Below, piece by piece: positions 23,867 to 38,300 of a stretch of 64,000 nt of DNA. The notes below the pieces were generated by a model. That model searched no databases and was not told the DNA's origin. It saw nothing but the letters and a program-made list of their open reading frames with translations. Both the position numbers and the translations under genes were made by a program. Source of the DNA: Ptiloglossa arizonensis (lineage: Eukaryota; Arthropoda; Insecta; Hymenoptera; Colletidae); NCBI RefSeq assembly GCF_051014685.1, contig NW_027478963.1, positions 186,001 through 250,000 on the forward strand, in the 5' to 3' direction. Every line of letters begins with the position of its first letter. Position 1 is the stretch's first letter.

Positions 23867-26348
23867 TTTCGCATTTCTGATGCTCGAAACGAATAACTGG
23901 AACGGCCTAGGGGAAAACTACACATACCGTTGTAATCGGGCGAGTTTCTACATTCAGATGCAATAGAAATTTTGCGGATCGGTCAATCCGTTCGCGAGAT
24001 GTGGCAGTTTGGAGGTAAGAAACGCTCGAGAAACTCAAAATTTTCGCAGTTCTGATGCTCGAAACGAATAACTAGAACGGCGTAGGGGAAAAGTGCGCAT
24101 ACCGTTGTAATCGGGAGAGTTTCTACTTTCAAATGCAACAGAAATTTTGCGGATTGGTCAATCCGTTCGCGAGATATGGCAGTTTGGAGGTAAGAAACGC
24201 TTGGGAAACTCAAAATTTTCGCAGTTCTGATGCTCGAAACGAATAACTAGAACGGCCTAGGGGAAAAGTGCGCATACCGTTGTAATCGGGCGAGTTTCTA
24301 CTTTCAGAAGCAACAGAAATTTTGCGGATTGGTCAATCCGTTCGCGAGATATGGCATTTTGGAGGTAAGAAACGCTCGAGAAACTCAAAGTTTTCGCAGT
24401 TCTGATGCTCGAAAAGAATAACTAGAACGGACTAGGGGAAAAGTACGCATACCGATGTAATCGGGCGAGTTTCTACTTTCAGATGCAACAGAAATTTTGC
24501 GGATTGGTCGATCCGTTCGCGAGATATGGCAGTTTGGAAGTAAGAAACGCTTGGGAAACTCAAAATTTTTGCAGTTCTGATGCTCGAAACGAATGACTAG
24601 AACGGCCTAGGGGAGAAGTACGCATACCGTTGTAATCGGGCGAGTTTCTTCTTTCAGATGCAACAGAAATAACGCGGATTTGTCTATCCGTTCGCGAGGT
24701 ATGGCAGTTTGGAGGTAAGAAACGCTTGAGGAACTCAAAATTTTCGCTGTTCTGATGCTCGAAACGAATAACTGGAACGGCCTAGGGGAAAACTACACAT
24801 ACCGTTGTAATCGGGCGAGTTTCTACTTTCAGATGCAACAGAAATTTTGCGGATTGGTCAATCCGTTCGCGAGATGTGGCAGTTTGGAGGTAAGAAACGC
24901 TCGAGAAACTCAAAATTTTCGCAGTTCTGATGCTCGAAACGAATAACTAGAACGGCCTAGGGGAAAAGTACGCATACCGATGTAATCGGGCGAGTTTCTA
25001 CTTTCAGATGCAACAGAAATTACGCGGATTGGTCAATCCGTTCGCGAGATATGGCAGTTTGGAGGTAAGAAACGCTTGAGGAACTCAAAATCTTCGCATT
25101 TCTGATGCTCGAAACGAATAACTGGAACGGCCTAGGGGAAAACTACACATACCGTTGTAATCGGGCGAGTTTCTACATTCAGATGCAATAGAAATTTTGC
25201 GGATCGGTCAATCCGTTCGCGAGATGTGGCAGTTTGGAGGTATGAAACGCTCGAGAAACTCAAAATTTTCGCAGTTCTGATGCTCGAAACGAATAACTAG
25301 AACGGCGTAGGGGAAAAGTGCGCATACCGTTGTAATCGGGAGAGTTTCTACTTTCAAATGCAACAGAAATTTTGCGGATTGGTCAATCCGTTCGCGAGAT
25401 ATGGCAGTTTGGAGGTAAGAAACGCTTGGGAAACTCAAAATTTTCGTAGTTCTGATGCTCGAAACGAATAACTAGAACGGCCTAGGGGAAAAGTGCGCAT
25501 ACCGTTGTAATCGGGCGAGTTTCTACTTTCAGAAGCAACAGAAATTTTGCGGATTGGTCAATCCGTTCGCGAGATATGGCAGTTTGGAGGTAAGAAACGC
25601 TCGAGAAACTCAAAGTTTTCGCAGTTCTGATGCTCGAAAAGAATAACTAGAACGGACTAGGGGAAAAGTACGCATACCGATGTAATCGGGCGAGTTTCTA
25701 CTTTCAGATGCAACAGAAATTTTGCGGATTGGTCGATCCGTTCGCGAGATATGGCAGTTTGGAAGTAAGAAACGCTTGGGAAACTCAAAATTTTTGCAGT
25801 TCTGATGCTCGAAACGAATGACTAGAACGGCCTAGGGGAGAAGTACGCATACCGTTGTAATCGGGCGAGTTTCTTCTTTCAGATGCAACAGAAATAACGC
25901 GGATTTGTCTATCCGTTCGCGAGGTATGGCAGTTTGGAGGTAAGAAACGCTTGAGGAACTCAAAATTTTCGCTGTTCTGATGCTCGAAACGAATAACTGG
26001 AACGGCCTAGGGGAAAACTACACATACCGTTGTAATCGGGCGAGTTTCTACTTTCAGATGCAACAGAAATTTTGCGGATTGGTCAATCCGTTCGCGAGAT
26101 GTGGCAGTTTGGAGGTAAGAAACGCTCGAGAAACTCAAAATTTTCGCAGTTCTGATGCTCGAAACGAATAACTAGAACGGCCTAGGGGAAAAGTACGCAT
26201 ACCGATGTAATCGGGCGAGTTTCTACTTTCAGATGCAACAGAAATTACGCGGATTGGTCAATCCGTTCGCGAGATATGGCAGTTTGGAGGTAAGAAACGC
26301 TTGAGGAACTCAAAATCTTCGCATTTCTGATGCTCGAAACGAATAACT
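23867..26348 (+). repeat. 7-monomer (1225 bp) tandem duplication
   Basis: Bases ~23867-25123 match ~25092-26348 at +1225 bp. The GCAATAGAA variant (near 23961 and 25186) and the CAAAGTTTTC unit (near 24388 and 25613) are present in both copies. The left limit follows the TTTTC/TCTTC difference near 25091. The right limit is the ACTGG/ACTAG difference near 25124/26349. Confidence 0.83.
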
Positions 26349-26560
26349 AGAACAGCCTAGTGGAAAAGTACGCATACCGATGTAATCGGGCGAGTTTCTA
26401 CTTTCAGATGCAACAGACATTTTGCGGATTGATCAATCCGTTCGCGAGATATGGCAGTTTGGAGATAAGAAACGCTTGAGAAACTCAAAATTTTCGCAGT
26501 TCTGATGCTCGAAACGAATAACTAGAACGGCCTAGGGGAAAAGTACGCATACCGATGTAA

Positions 26561-29500
26561 TCGGGCGAGTTTCTACTTTCAGATGCAACAGAAATTTTGC
26601 GGATTGGTCGATCCATTCGCGAGATATGGCAGTTTGGAGGTAAGAAACGCTTGAGAAACTCAAAATTTTCGCATTTCCGATGCTCGAAACGAATAACTGG
26701 AGCGGCCTAGGGGAAAACTACACATACCGTTGTAATCGGGCGAGTTTCTACATTCAGATGCAACAGAAATTTTGCGGATCGGTCAATCCGTTCGCGAGAT
26801 GTGGCAGTTTGGAGGTAAGAAACGCTCGAGAAACTCAAAATTTTCGCAGTTCTGATGCTCGAAACGAATAACTAGGACGGCGTAGGGGAAAAGTGCGCAT
26901 TCCGTTGTAATCGGGAGAGTTTCTACTTTCAAATGCAACAGAAATTTTGCGGATTGGTCAATCCGTTCGCGAGATATGGCAGTTTGGAGGTAAGAAACGC
27001 TTGGGAAACTCAAAATTTTCGCAGTTCTGATGCTCGAAACGAATAACTAGAACGGCCTAGGGGAAAAGTGCGCATACCGTTGTAATCGGGCGAGTTTCTA
27101 CTTTCAGAAGCAACAGAAATTTTGCGGATTGGTCAATCCGTTCGCGAGATATGGCAGTTTGGAGGTAAGAAACGCTTGAGGAACTCAAAATTTTCGCCCT
27201 TCTGATGCTCGAAACGATTAACTAGAACGGCCTTGGGGAAAACTACACCTACCGTTGTAATCGGGCGAGTTTCTACTTTCAGATGCAACAGAAATTTTGC
27301 GGATTGATCAATCCGTTCGCGCGATGTGGCAGTTTGGAGGTAAGAAACGCTTGAGAAACTCAAAATTTCCGCTGTTCTGATGCTCGAAACGAATAACTGG
27401 AACGGCCTAGGGGAAAACTACACATACCAGTGTAACCGGGCGAGTTTCTACTTTCAGATGCAACAGAAATTTTGCGGATTGGTCAAGACGTTCGCGAGAT
27501 ATGGCAGTTTGGAGGTAAGAAACGCATGAGAAACTCAAAATTTTCGCAGTTCTGATGCTCGAAACGAATGAATAGAACGGCCGAGGGGAGAAGTACGCAT
27601 ACCGTTGTAATCGGGCGAGTTTCTACTTTCGGATGCAACAGAAATTACGCGGATTGGTCAATCCGTTCGCAAGGTATGGCAGTTTGGAGGTAAGACGCGC
27701 TTGAGGAACTCAAAATTTTCGCCCTTCTGATGCTCGAAACGATTAACTAGAACGGCCTAGGGGAAAACTACACCTACCGTTGTAATCGGGCGAGTTTCTA
27801 CTTTCAGATGCATCAGAAATTTTGCGGATTGATCAATCCGTTCGCGCGATGTGGCAGTTTGGAGGTAAGAAACGCTTGAGAAACTCAAAATTTCCGCTGT
27901 TCTGATGCTCGAAACGAATAACTGGAACGGCCTAGGGGAAAACTACACATACCGTTGTAATCGGGCGAGTTTCTACTTTCAGATGCAACAGAAATTTTGT
28001 GGATTGGTCAATCCGTTCGCGAGATGTGGCAGTTTGGAGGTAAGAAACGCTCGAGAAACTCAAAATTTTCGCAGTTCTGATGCTCGAAACGAATAACTAG
28101 AACGGCCTAGGGAAAAAGTACGCATACCGATGTAATCGGGCGAGTTTCTACTTTCAGATGCAACAGAAATTACGCGGATTGGTCAATCCGTTCGCGAGAT
28201 ATGGCAGTTTGGAGGTAAGAAACGCTTGAGGAACTCAAAATTTTCGCATTTCTGATGCTCGAAACGAATAACTAGAACAGCCTAGTGAAAAGTACGCATA
28301 CCGATGTAATCGGGCGAGTTTCTACTTTCAGATGCAACAGACATTTTGCGGATTGATCGATCCGTTCGCGAGATATGGCAGTTTGGAGATAAGAAACGCT
28401 TGAGAAACTCAAAATTTTCGCAGTTCTGATGCTCGAAACGAATAACTAGAACGGCCTAGGGGAAAAGTACGCATACCGATGTAATCGGGCGAGTTTCTAC
28501 TTTCAGATGCAACAGAAATTTTGCGGATTGGTCGATCCATTCGCGAGATATGGCAGTTTGGAGGTAAGAAACGCTTGAGAAACTCAAAATTTTCGCATTT
28601 CTGATGCTCGAAACGAATAAGCGGAACGGCCTAGGGGAAAACTACACATACCGTTGTAATCGGGCGAGTTTCTACATTCAGATGCAACAGAAATTTTGCG
28701 GATCGGTCAATCCGTTCGCGAGATGTGGCAGTTTGGAGGTAAGAAACGCTCGAGAAACTCAAAATTTTCGCAGTTCTGATGCTCGAAACGAATAACTAGA
28801 ACGGCGTAGGGGAAAAGTGCGCATACCGTTGTAATCGGGAGAGTTTCTACTTTCAAATGCAACAGAAATTTTGCGGATTGGTGAATCCGTTCGCGAGATA
28901 TGGCAGTTTGGAGCTAAGAAACGCTTGGGAAACTCAAAATTTTCGCAGTTCTGATGCTCGAAACGAATAACTAGAACGGCCTAGGGGAAAAGTGCGCATA
29001 CCGTTGTAATCGGGCGAGTTTCTACTTTCAGAAGCAACAGAAATTTTGCGGATTGGTCAATCCGTTCGCGAGATATGGCAGTTTGGAGGTAAGAAACGCT
29101 TGAGGAACTCAAAATTTTCGCCCTTCTGATGCTCGAAACGATTAACTAGAACGGCCTTGGGGAAAACTACACCTACCGTTGTAATCGGGCGAGTTTCTAC
29201 TTTCAGATGCAACAGAAATTTTGCGGATTGGTCGATCCATTCGCGAGATATGGCAGTTTGGAGGTAAGAAACGCTTGAGAAACTCAAAATTTTCGCATTT
29301 CCGATGCTCGAAACGAATAACTGGAGCGGCCTAGGGGAAAACTACACATACCGTTGTAATCGGGCGAGTTTCTACATTCAGATGCAACAGAAATTTTGCG
29401 GATCGGTCAATCCGTTCGCGAGATGTGGCAGTTTGGAGGTAAGAAACGCTCGAGAAACTCAAAATTTTCGCAGTTCTGATGCTCGAAACGAATAACTAGG

Positions 29501-31851
29501 ACGGCGTAGGGGAAAAGTGCGCATTCCGTTGTAATCGGGAGAGTTTCTACTTTCAAATGCAACAGAAATTTTGCGGATTGGTCAATCCGTTCGCGAGATA
29601 TGGCAGTTTGGAGGTAAGAAACGCTTGGGAAACTCAAAATTTTCGCAGTTCTGATGCTCGAAACGAATAACTAGAACGGCCTAGGGGAAAAGTGCGCATA
29701 CCGTTGTAATCGGGCGAGTTTCTACTTTCAGAAGCAACAGAAATTTTGCGGATTGGTCAATCCGTTCGCGAGATATGGCAGTTTGGAGGTAAGAAACGCT
29801 TGAGGAACTCAAAATTTTCGCCCTTCTGATGCTCGAAACGATTAACTAGAACGGCCTTGGGGAAAACTACACCTACCGTTGTAATCGGGCGAGTTTCTAC
29901 TTTCAGATGCAACAGAAATTTTGCGGATTGATCAATCCGTTCGCGCGATGTGGCAGTTTGGAGGTAAGAAACGCTTGAGAAACTCAAAATTTCCGCTGTT
30001 CTGATGCTCGAAACGAATAACTGGAACGGCCTAGGGGAAAACTACACATACCAGTGTAACCGGGCGAGTTTCTACTTTCAGATGCAACAGAAATTTTGCG
30101 GATTGGTCAAGACGTTCGCGAGATATGGCAGTTTGGAGGTAAGAAACGCATGAGAAACTCAAAATTTTCGCAGTTCTGATGCTCGAAACGAATGAATAGA
30201 ACGGCCGAGGGGAGAAGTACGCATACCGTTGTAATCGGGCGAGTTTCTACTTTCGGATGCAACAGAAATTACGCGGATTGGTCAATCCGTTCGCAAGGTA
30301 TGGCAGTTTGGAGGTAAGACGCGCTTGAGGAACTCAAAATTTTCGCCCTTCTGATGCTCGAAACGATTAACTAGAACGGCCTAGGGGAAAACTACACCTA
30401 CCGTTGTAATCGGGCGAGTTTCTACTTTCAGATGCAACAGAAATTTTGCGGATTGATCAATCCGTTCGCGCGATGTGGCAGTTTGGAGGTAAGAAACGCT
30501 TGAGAAACTCAAAATTTCCGCTGTTCTGATGCTCGAAACGAATAACTGGAACGGCCTAGGGGAAAACTACACATACCGTTGTAATCGGGCGAGTTTCTAC
30601 TTTCAGATGCAACAGAAATTTTGTGGATTGGTCAATCCGTTCGCGAGATGTGGCAGTTTGGAGGTAAGAAACGCTCGAGAAACTCAAAATTTTCGCAGTT
30701 CTGATGCTCGAAACGAATAACTAGAACGGCCTAGGGAAAAAGTACGCATACCGATGTAATCGGGCGAGTTTCTACTTTCAGATGCAACAGAAATTACGCG
30801 GATTGGTCAATCCGTTCGCGAGATATGGCAGTTTGGAGGTAAGAAACGCTTGAGGAACTCAAAATTTTCGCATTTCTGATGCTCGAAACGAATAACTAGA
30901 ACAGCCTAGTGGAAAAGTACGCATACCGATGTAATCGGGCGAGTTTCTACTTTCAGATGCAACAGACATTTTGCGGATTGATCAATCCGTTCGCGAGATA
31001 TGGCAGTTTGGAGATAAGAAACGCTTGAGAAACTCAAAATTTTCGCAGTTCTGATGCTCGAAACGAATAACTAGAACGGCCTAGGGGAAAAGTACGCATA
31101 CCGATGTAATCGGGCGAGTTTCTACTTTCAGATGCAACAGAAATTTTGCGGATTGGTCGATCCATTCGCGAGATATGGCAGTTTGGAGGTAAGAAACGCT
31201 TGAGAAACTCAAAATTTTCGCATTTCTGATGCTCGAAACGAATAAGCGGAACGGCCTAGGGGAAAACTACACATACCGTTGTAATCGGGCGAGTTTCTAC
31301 ATTCAGATGCAACAGAAATTTTGCGGATCGGTCAATCCGTTCGCGAGATGTGGCAGTTTGGAGGTAAGAAACGCTCGAGAAACTCAAAATTTTCGCAGTT
31401 CTGATGCTCGAAACGAATAACTAGAACGGCGTAGGGGAAAAGTGCGCATACCGTTGTAATCGGGAGAGTTTCTACTTTCAAATGCAACAGAAATTTTGCG
31501 GATTGGTGAATCCGTTCGCGAGATATGGCAGTTTGGAGCTAAGAAACGCTTGGGAAACTCAAAATTTTCGCAGTTCTGATGCTCGAAACGAATAACTAGA
31601 ACGGCCTAGGGGAAAAGTGCGCATACCGTTGTAATCGGGCGAGTTTCTACTTTCAGAAGCAACAGAAATTTTGCGGATTGGTCAATCCGTTCGCGAGATA
31701 TGGCAGTTTGGAGGTAAGAAACGCTTGAGGAACTCAAAATTTTCGCCCTTCTGATGCTCGAAACGATTAACTAGAACGGCCTTGGGGAAAACTACACCTA
31801 CCGTTGTAATCGGGCGAGTTTCAACTTTCAGATGCAACAGAAATTTTGCGG
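26561..31851 (+). repeat. 15-monomer (2625 bp) tandem duplication
   Basis: Bases ~26561-29226 match ~29185-31851. The shift is 2624 bp before and 2625 bp after the single-base deletion at ~28286 in copy 1. Shared private variants include GGAGCGGCC (26700, 29324), GCATTCCG (26898, 29522), TAAGACGCGC (27691, 30315), TTTTGTGG and AATAAGCGG. The CTAGTGAAA deletion is absent from copy 2 (CTAGTGGAAA near 30907). Confidence 0.87.
28281..28290 (+). other. Single-base deletion that shifts the array register by -1
   Basis: This position reads CCTAGTGAAA, where sister units read CCTAGTGGAA. One G is missing. From here to ~49.5 kb unit starts lie one base early. The duplicate at 30907 retains the G, so either this copy lost it after duplication or the consensus is wrong at this point. 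Confidence 0.85.
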
Positions 31852-34188
31852 ATTGATCAATCCGTTCGCGCGATGTGGCAGTTTGGAGGTAAGAAACGCT
31901 TGAGATACTCAAAATTTCCGCTGTTCTGATGCTCGAAACGAATAACTGGAACGGCCTAGGGGAAAAGTACGCATACCGATGTAATCGGGCGAGTTTCTAC
32001 TTTCAGATGCAACAGACATTTTGCGGATTGATCAATCCGTTCGCGAGATATGGCAGTTTGGAGATAAGAAACGCTTGAGAAACTCAAAATTTTCGCAGTT
32101 CTGATGCTCGAAACGAATAACTAGGACGGCCTAGGGAAAAAGTACGCATACCGATGTAATCGGGCGAGTTTCTACTTTCAGATGCAACAGAAATTTTGCG
32201 GATTGGTCGATCCATTCGCGAGATATGGCAGTTTGGAGGTAAGAAACGCTAGAGAAACTCAAAATTTTCGCATTTCTGATGCTCGAAACGAATAACTGGA
32301 ACGGCCTAGGGGAAAGCTACACATACCGTTGTAATCGGGCGAGTTTCTACTTTCAGATGCAACAGAAATTTTGCGGATCGGTCAATCCGTTCGCGAGATG
32401 TGGCAGTTTGGAGGTAAGAAACGCTCGAGAAACTCAAAATTTTCGCAGTTCTGATGCTCGAAACGAATAACTAGAACGGCCTAGGGAAAAAGTACGCATA
32501 CCGATGTAATCGGGCGAGTTTCTACTTTCAGATGCAACAGAAATTACGCGGATTGGTCAATCCGTTCGCGAGATATGGCAGTTTGGAGGTAAGAAACGCT
32601 TGAGGAACTCAAAATTTTCGCATTTCTGATGCTCGAAACGAATAACTAGAACAGCCTAGTGGAAAAGTACGCATACCGATGTAATCGGGCGAGTTTCTAC
32701 TTTCAGATGCAACAGACATTTTGCGGATTGATCAATCCGTTCGCGAGATATGGCAGTTTGGAGATAAGAAACGCTTGAGAAACTCAAAATTTTCGCAGTT
32801 CTGATGCTCGAAACGAATAACTAGAACGGCCTAGGGGAAAAGTACGCATACCGATGTAATCGGGCGAGTTTCTACTTTCAGATGCAACAGAAATTTTGCG
32901 GATTGGTCGATCCATTCGCGAGATATGGCAGTTTGGAGGTAAGAAACGCTTGAGAAACTCAAAATTTTCGCATTTCTGATGCTCGAAACGAATAAGCGGA
33001 ACGGCCTAGGGGAAAACTACACATACCGTTGTAATCGGGCGAGTTTCTACATTCAGATGCAACAGAAATTTTGCGGATCGGTCAATCCGTTCGCGAGATG
33101 TGGCAGTTTGGAGGTAAGAAACGCTCGAGAAACTCAAAATTTTCGCAGTTCTGATGCTCGAAACGAATAACTAGAACGGCGTAGGGGAAAAGTGCGCATA
33201 CCGTTGTAATCGGGAGAGTTTCTACTTTCAAATGCAACAGAAATTTTGCGGATTGGTGAATCCGTTCGCGAGATATGGCAGTTTGGAGCTAAGAAACGCT
33301 TGGGAAACTCAAAATTTTCGCAGTTCTGATGCTCGAAACGAATAACTAGAACGGCCTAGGGGAAAAGTGCTCATACCGTTGTAATCGGGCGAGTTTCTAC
33401 TTTCAGAAGCAACAGAAATTTTGCGGATTGGTCAATCCGTTCGCGAGATATGGCAGTTTGGAGGTAAGAAACGCTCGAGGAACTCAAAATTTTCGCCCTT
33501 CTGATGCTCGAAACGATTAACTAGAACGGCCTTGGGGAAAACTACACCTACCGTTGTAATCGGGCGAGTTTCTACTTTCAGATGCAACAGAAATTTTGCG
33601 GATTGATCAATCCGTTCGCGCGATGTGGCAGTTTGGAGGTAAGAAACGCTTGAGATACTCAAAATTTCCGCTGTTCTGATGCTCGAAACGAATAACTGGA
33701 ACGGCCTAGGGGAAAAGTACGCATACCGATGTAATCGGGCGAGTTTCTACTTTCAGATGCAACAGACATTTTGCGGATTGATCAATCCGTTCGCGAGATA
33801 TGGCAGTTTGGAGATAAGAAACGCTTGAGAAACTCAAAATTTTCGCAGTTCTGATGCTCGAAACGAATAACTAGGACGGCCTAGGGAAAAAGTACGCATA
33901 CCGATGTAATCGGGCGAGTTTCTACTTTCAGTTGCAACAGAAATTTTGCGGATTGGTCGATCCATTCGCGAGATATGGCAGTTTGGAGGTAAGAAACGCT
34001 AGAGAAACTCAAAATTTTCGCATTTCTGATGCTCGAAACGAATAACTGGAACGGCCTAGGGGAAAGCTACACATACCGTTGTAATCGGGCGAGTTTCTAC
34101 TTTCAGATGCAACAGAAATTTTGCGGATCGGTCAATCCGTTCGCGAGATGTGGCAGTTTGGAGGTAAGAAACGCTCGAGAAACTCAAA
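30630..34188 (+). repeat. 10-monomer (1750 bp) tandem duplication
   Basis: Bases ~30630-32438 match ~32380-34188 at +1750 bp. Both contain the AATAAGCGG, GGAGCTAAG, GGTGAATCC and GAGATACTC units in the same order. The same 10-mer spacing recurs in the following block (35779 to 37529, 36829 to 38579), because the pair was later copied together as part of a 26-mer. Confidence 0.83.
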
Positions 34189-35305
34189 GTTTTCGCAGTT
34201 CTGATGCTCGAAAAGAATAACTAGAACGGACTAGGGGAAAAGTACGCATACCGATGTAATCGGGCGAGTTTCTACTTTCAGATGCAACAGAAATTTTGCG
34301 GATTGGTCGATCCGTTCGCGAGATATGGCAGTTTGGAAGTAAGAAACGCTTGGGAAACTCAAAATTTTTGCAGTTCTGATGCTCGAAACGAATGACTAGA
34401 ACGGCCTAGGGGAGAAGTACGCATACCGTTGTAATCGGGCGTGTTTCTTCTTTCAGATGCAACAGAAATAACGCGGATTGGTCTATCCGTTCGCGAGGTA
34501 TGGCAGTTTGGAGGTAAGAAACGCTTGAGGAACTCAAAATTTTCGCTGTTCTGATGCTCGAAACGAATAACTGGAACGGCCTAGGGGAAAACTACACATA
34601 CCGTTGTAATCGGGCGAGTTTCTACTTTCAGATGCAACAGAAATTTTGCGGATTGGTCAATCCGTTCGCGAGATGTGGCAGTTTGGAGGTAAGAAACGCT
34701 CGAGAAACTCAAAATTTTCGCAGTTCTGATGCTCGAAACGAATAACTAGAACGGCCTAGGGGAAAAGTACGCATACCGATGTAATCGGGCGAGTTTCTAC
34801 TTTCAGATGCAACAGGAATTACGCGGATTGGTCAATCCGTTCGCGAGATATGGCAGTTTGGAGGTAAGAAACGCTTGAGGAACTCAAAATTTTCGCATTT
34901 CTGATGCTCGAAACGAATAACTAGAACAGCCTAGTGGAAAAGTACGCATACCGATGTAATCGGGCGAGTTTCTACTTTCAGATGCAACAGACATTTTGCG
35001 GATTGATCAATCCGTTCGCGAGATATGGCAGTTTGGAGATAAGAAACGCTTGAGAAACTCAAAATTTTCGCAGTTCTGATGCTCGAAACGAATAACAAGA
35101 ACGGCCTAGGGGAAAAGTACGCATACCGATGTAATCGGGCGAGTTTCTACTTTCAGATGCAACAGAAATTTTGGGGATTGGTCGATCCATTCGCGAGATA
35201 TGGCAGTTTGGAGGTAAGAAACGCTTGAGAAACTCAAAATTTTCGCAGTTCTGATGCTCGAAACGAATAACTAGAACGGCCTAGGGGAAAAGTGCGCATA
35301 CCGTT
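30756..35305 (+). repeat. 26-monomer (4550 bp) higher-order unit, copy 1
   Basis: Bases ~30756-35247 match 35306-39797 at exactly +4550 bp (26 x 175). Few differences were noticed: GCTCATACC near 33371 versus GCGCATACC, and GTTGCAAC near 33931 versus GATGCAAC. The copied segment ends at 35247/39797, where GCAGTT here becomes GCATTT in the other copy. The unit contains the full 10-mer pair, a later CAAAGTTTTC unit, the GCGTGTTTC form and the AATAACAAG form. Confidence 0.88.
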
Positions 35306-38300
35306 GTAATCGGGCGAGTTTCTACTTTCAGATGCAACAGAAATTACGCGGATTGGTCAATCCGTTCGCGAGATATGGCAGTTTGGAGGTAAGAAACGCT
35401 TGAGGAACTCAAAATTTTCGCATTTCTGATGCTCGAAACGAATAACTAGAACAGCCTAGTGGAAAAGTACGCATACCGATGTAATCGGGCGAGTTTCTAC
35501 TTTCAGATGCAACAGACATTTTGCGGATTGATCAATCCGTTCGCGAGATATGGCAGTTTGGAGATAAGAAACGCTTGAGAAACTCAAAATTTTCGCAGTT
35601 CTGATGCTCGAAACGAATAACTAGAACGGCCTAGGGGAAAAGTACGCATACCGATGTAATCGGGCGAGTTTCTACTTTCAGATGCAACAGAAATTTTGCG
35701 GATTGGTCGATCCATTCGCGAGATATGGCAGTTTGGAGGTAAGAAACGCTTGAGAAACTCAAAATTTTCGCATTTCTGATGCTCGAAACGAATAAGCGGA
35801 ACGGCCTAGGGGAAAACTACACATACCGTTGTAATCGGGCGAGTTTCTACATTCAGATGCAACAGAAATTTTGCGGATCGGTCAATCCGTTCGCGAGATG
35901 TGGCAGTTTGGAGGTAAGAAACGCTCGAGAAACTCAAAATTTTCGCAGTTCTGATGCTCGAAACGAATAACTAGAACGGCGTAGGGGAAAAGTGCGCATA
36001 CCGTTGTAATCGGGAGAGTTTCTACTTTCAAATGCAACAGAAATTTTGCGGATTGGTGAATCCGTTCGCGAGATATGGCAGTTTGGAGCTAAGAAACGCT
36101 TGGGAAACTCAAAATTTTCGCAGTTCTGATGCTCGAAACGAATAACTAGAACGGCCTAGGGGAAAAGTGCGCATACCGTTGTAATCGGGCGAGTTTCTAC
36201 TTTCAGAAGCAACAGAAATTTTGCGGATTGGTCAATCCGTTCGCGAGATATGGCAGTTTGGAGGTAAGAAACGCTTGAGGAACTCAAAATTTTCGCCCTT
36301 CTGATGCTCGAAACGATTAACTAGAACGGCCTTGGGGAAAACTACACCTACCGTTGTAATCGGGCGAGTTTCAACTTTCAGATGCAACAGAAATTTTGCG
36401 GATTGATCAATCCGTTCGCGCGATGTGGCAGTTTGGAGGTAAGAAACGCTTGAGATACTCAAAATTTCCGCTGTTCTGATGCTCGAAACGAATAACTGGA
36501 ACGGCCTAGGGGAAAAGTACGCATACCGATGTAATCGGGCGAGTTTCTACTTTCAGATGCAACAGACATTTTGCGGATTGATCAATCCGTTCGCGAGATA
36601 TGGCAGTTTGGAGATAAGAAACGCTTGAGAAACTCAAAATTTTCGCAGTTCTGATGCTCGAAACGAATAACTAGGACGGCCTAGGGAAAAAGTACGCATA
36701 CCGATGTAATCGGGCGAGTTTCTACTTTCAGATGCAACAGAAATTTTGCGGATTGGTCGATCCATTCGCGAGATATGGCAGTTTGGAGGTAAGAAACGCT
36801 AGAGAAACTCAAAATTTTCGCATTTCTGATGCTCGAAACGAATAACTGGAACGGCCTAGGGGAAAGCTACACATACCGTTGTAATCGGGCGAGTTTCTAC
36901 TTTCAGATGCAACAGAAATTTTGCGGATCGGTCAATCCGTTCGCGAGATGTGGCAGTTTGGAGGTAAGAAACGCTCGAGAAACTCAAAATTTTCGCAGTT
37001 CTGATGCTCGAAACGAATAACTAGAACGGCCTAGGGAAAAAGTACGCATACCGATGTAATCGGGCGAGTTTCTACTTTCAGATGCAACAGAAATTACGCG
37101 GATTGGTCAATCCGTTCGCGAGATATGGCAGTTTGGAGGTAAGAAACGCTTGAGGAACTCAAAATTTTCGCATTTCTGATGCTCGAAACGAATAACTAGA
37201 ACAGCCTAGTGGAAAAGTACGCATACCGATGTAATCGGGCGAGTTTCTACTTTCAGATGCAACAGACATTTTGCGGATTGATCAATCCGTTCGCGAGATA
37301 TGGCAGTTTGGAGATAAGAAACGCTTGAGAAACTCAAAATTTTCGCAGTTCTGATGCTCGAAACGAATAACTAGAACGGCCTAGGGGAAAAGTACGCATA
37401 CCGATGTAATCGGGCGAGTTTCTACTTTCAGATGCAACAGAAATTTTGCGGATTGGTCGATCCATTCGCGAGATATGGCAGTTTGGAGGTAAGAAACGCT
37501 TGAGAAACTCAAAATTTTCGCATTTCTGATGCTCGAAACGAATAAGCGGAACGGCCTAGGGGAAAACTACACATACCGTTGTAATCGGGCGAGTTTCTAC
37601 ATTCAGATGCAACAGAAATTTTGCGGATCGGTCAATCCGTTCGCGAGATGTGGCAGTTTGGAGGTAAGAAACGCTCGAGAAACTCAAAATTTTCGCAGTT
37701 CTGATGCTCGAAACGAATAACTAGAACGGCGTAGGGGAAAAGTGCGCATACCGTTGTAATCGGGAGAGTTTCTACTTTCAAATGCAACAGAAATTTTGCG
37801 GATTGGTGAATCCGTTCGCGAGATATGGCAGTTTGGAGCTAAGAAACGCTTGGGAAACTCAAAATTTTCGCAGTTCTGATGCTCGAAACGAATAACTAGA
37901 ACGGCCTAGGGGAAAAGTGCGCATACCGTTGTAATCGGGCGAGTTTCTACTTTCAGAAGCAACAGAAATTTTGCGGATTGGTCAATCCGTTCGCGAGATA
38001 TGGCAGTTTGGAGGTAAGAAACGCTCGAGGAACTCAAAATTTTCGCCCTTCTGATGCTCGAAACGATTAACTAGAACGGCCTTGGGGAAAACTACACCTA
38101 CCGTTGTAATCGGGCGAGTTTCTACTTTCAGATGCAACAGAAATTTTGCGGATTGATCAATCCGTTCGCGCGATGTGGCAGTTTGGAGGTAAGAAACGCT
38201 TGAGATACTCAAAATTTCCGCTGTTCTGATGCTCGAAACGAATAACTGGAACGGCCTAGGGGAAAAGTACGCATACCGATGTAATCGGGCGAGTTTCTAC

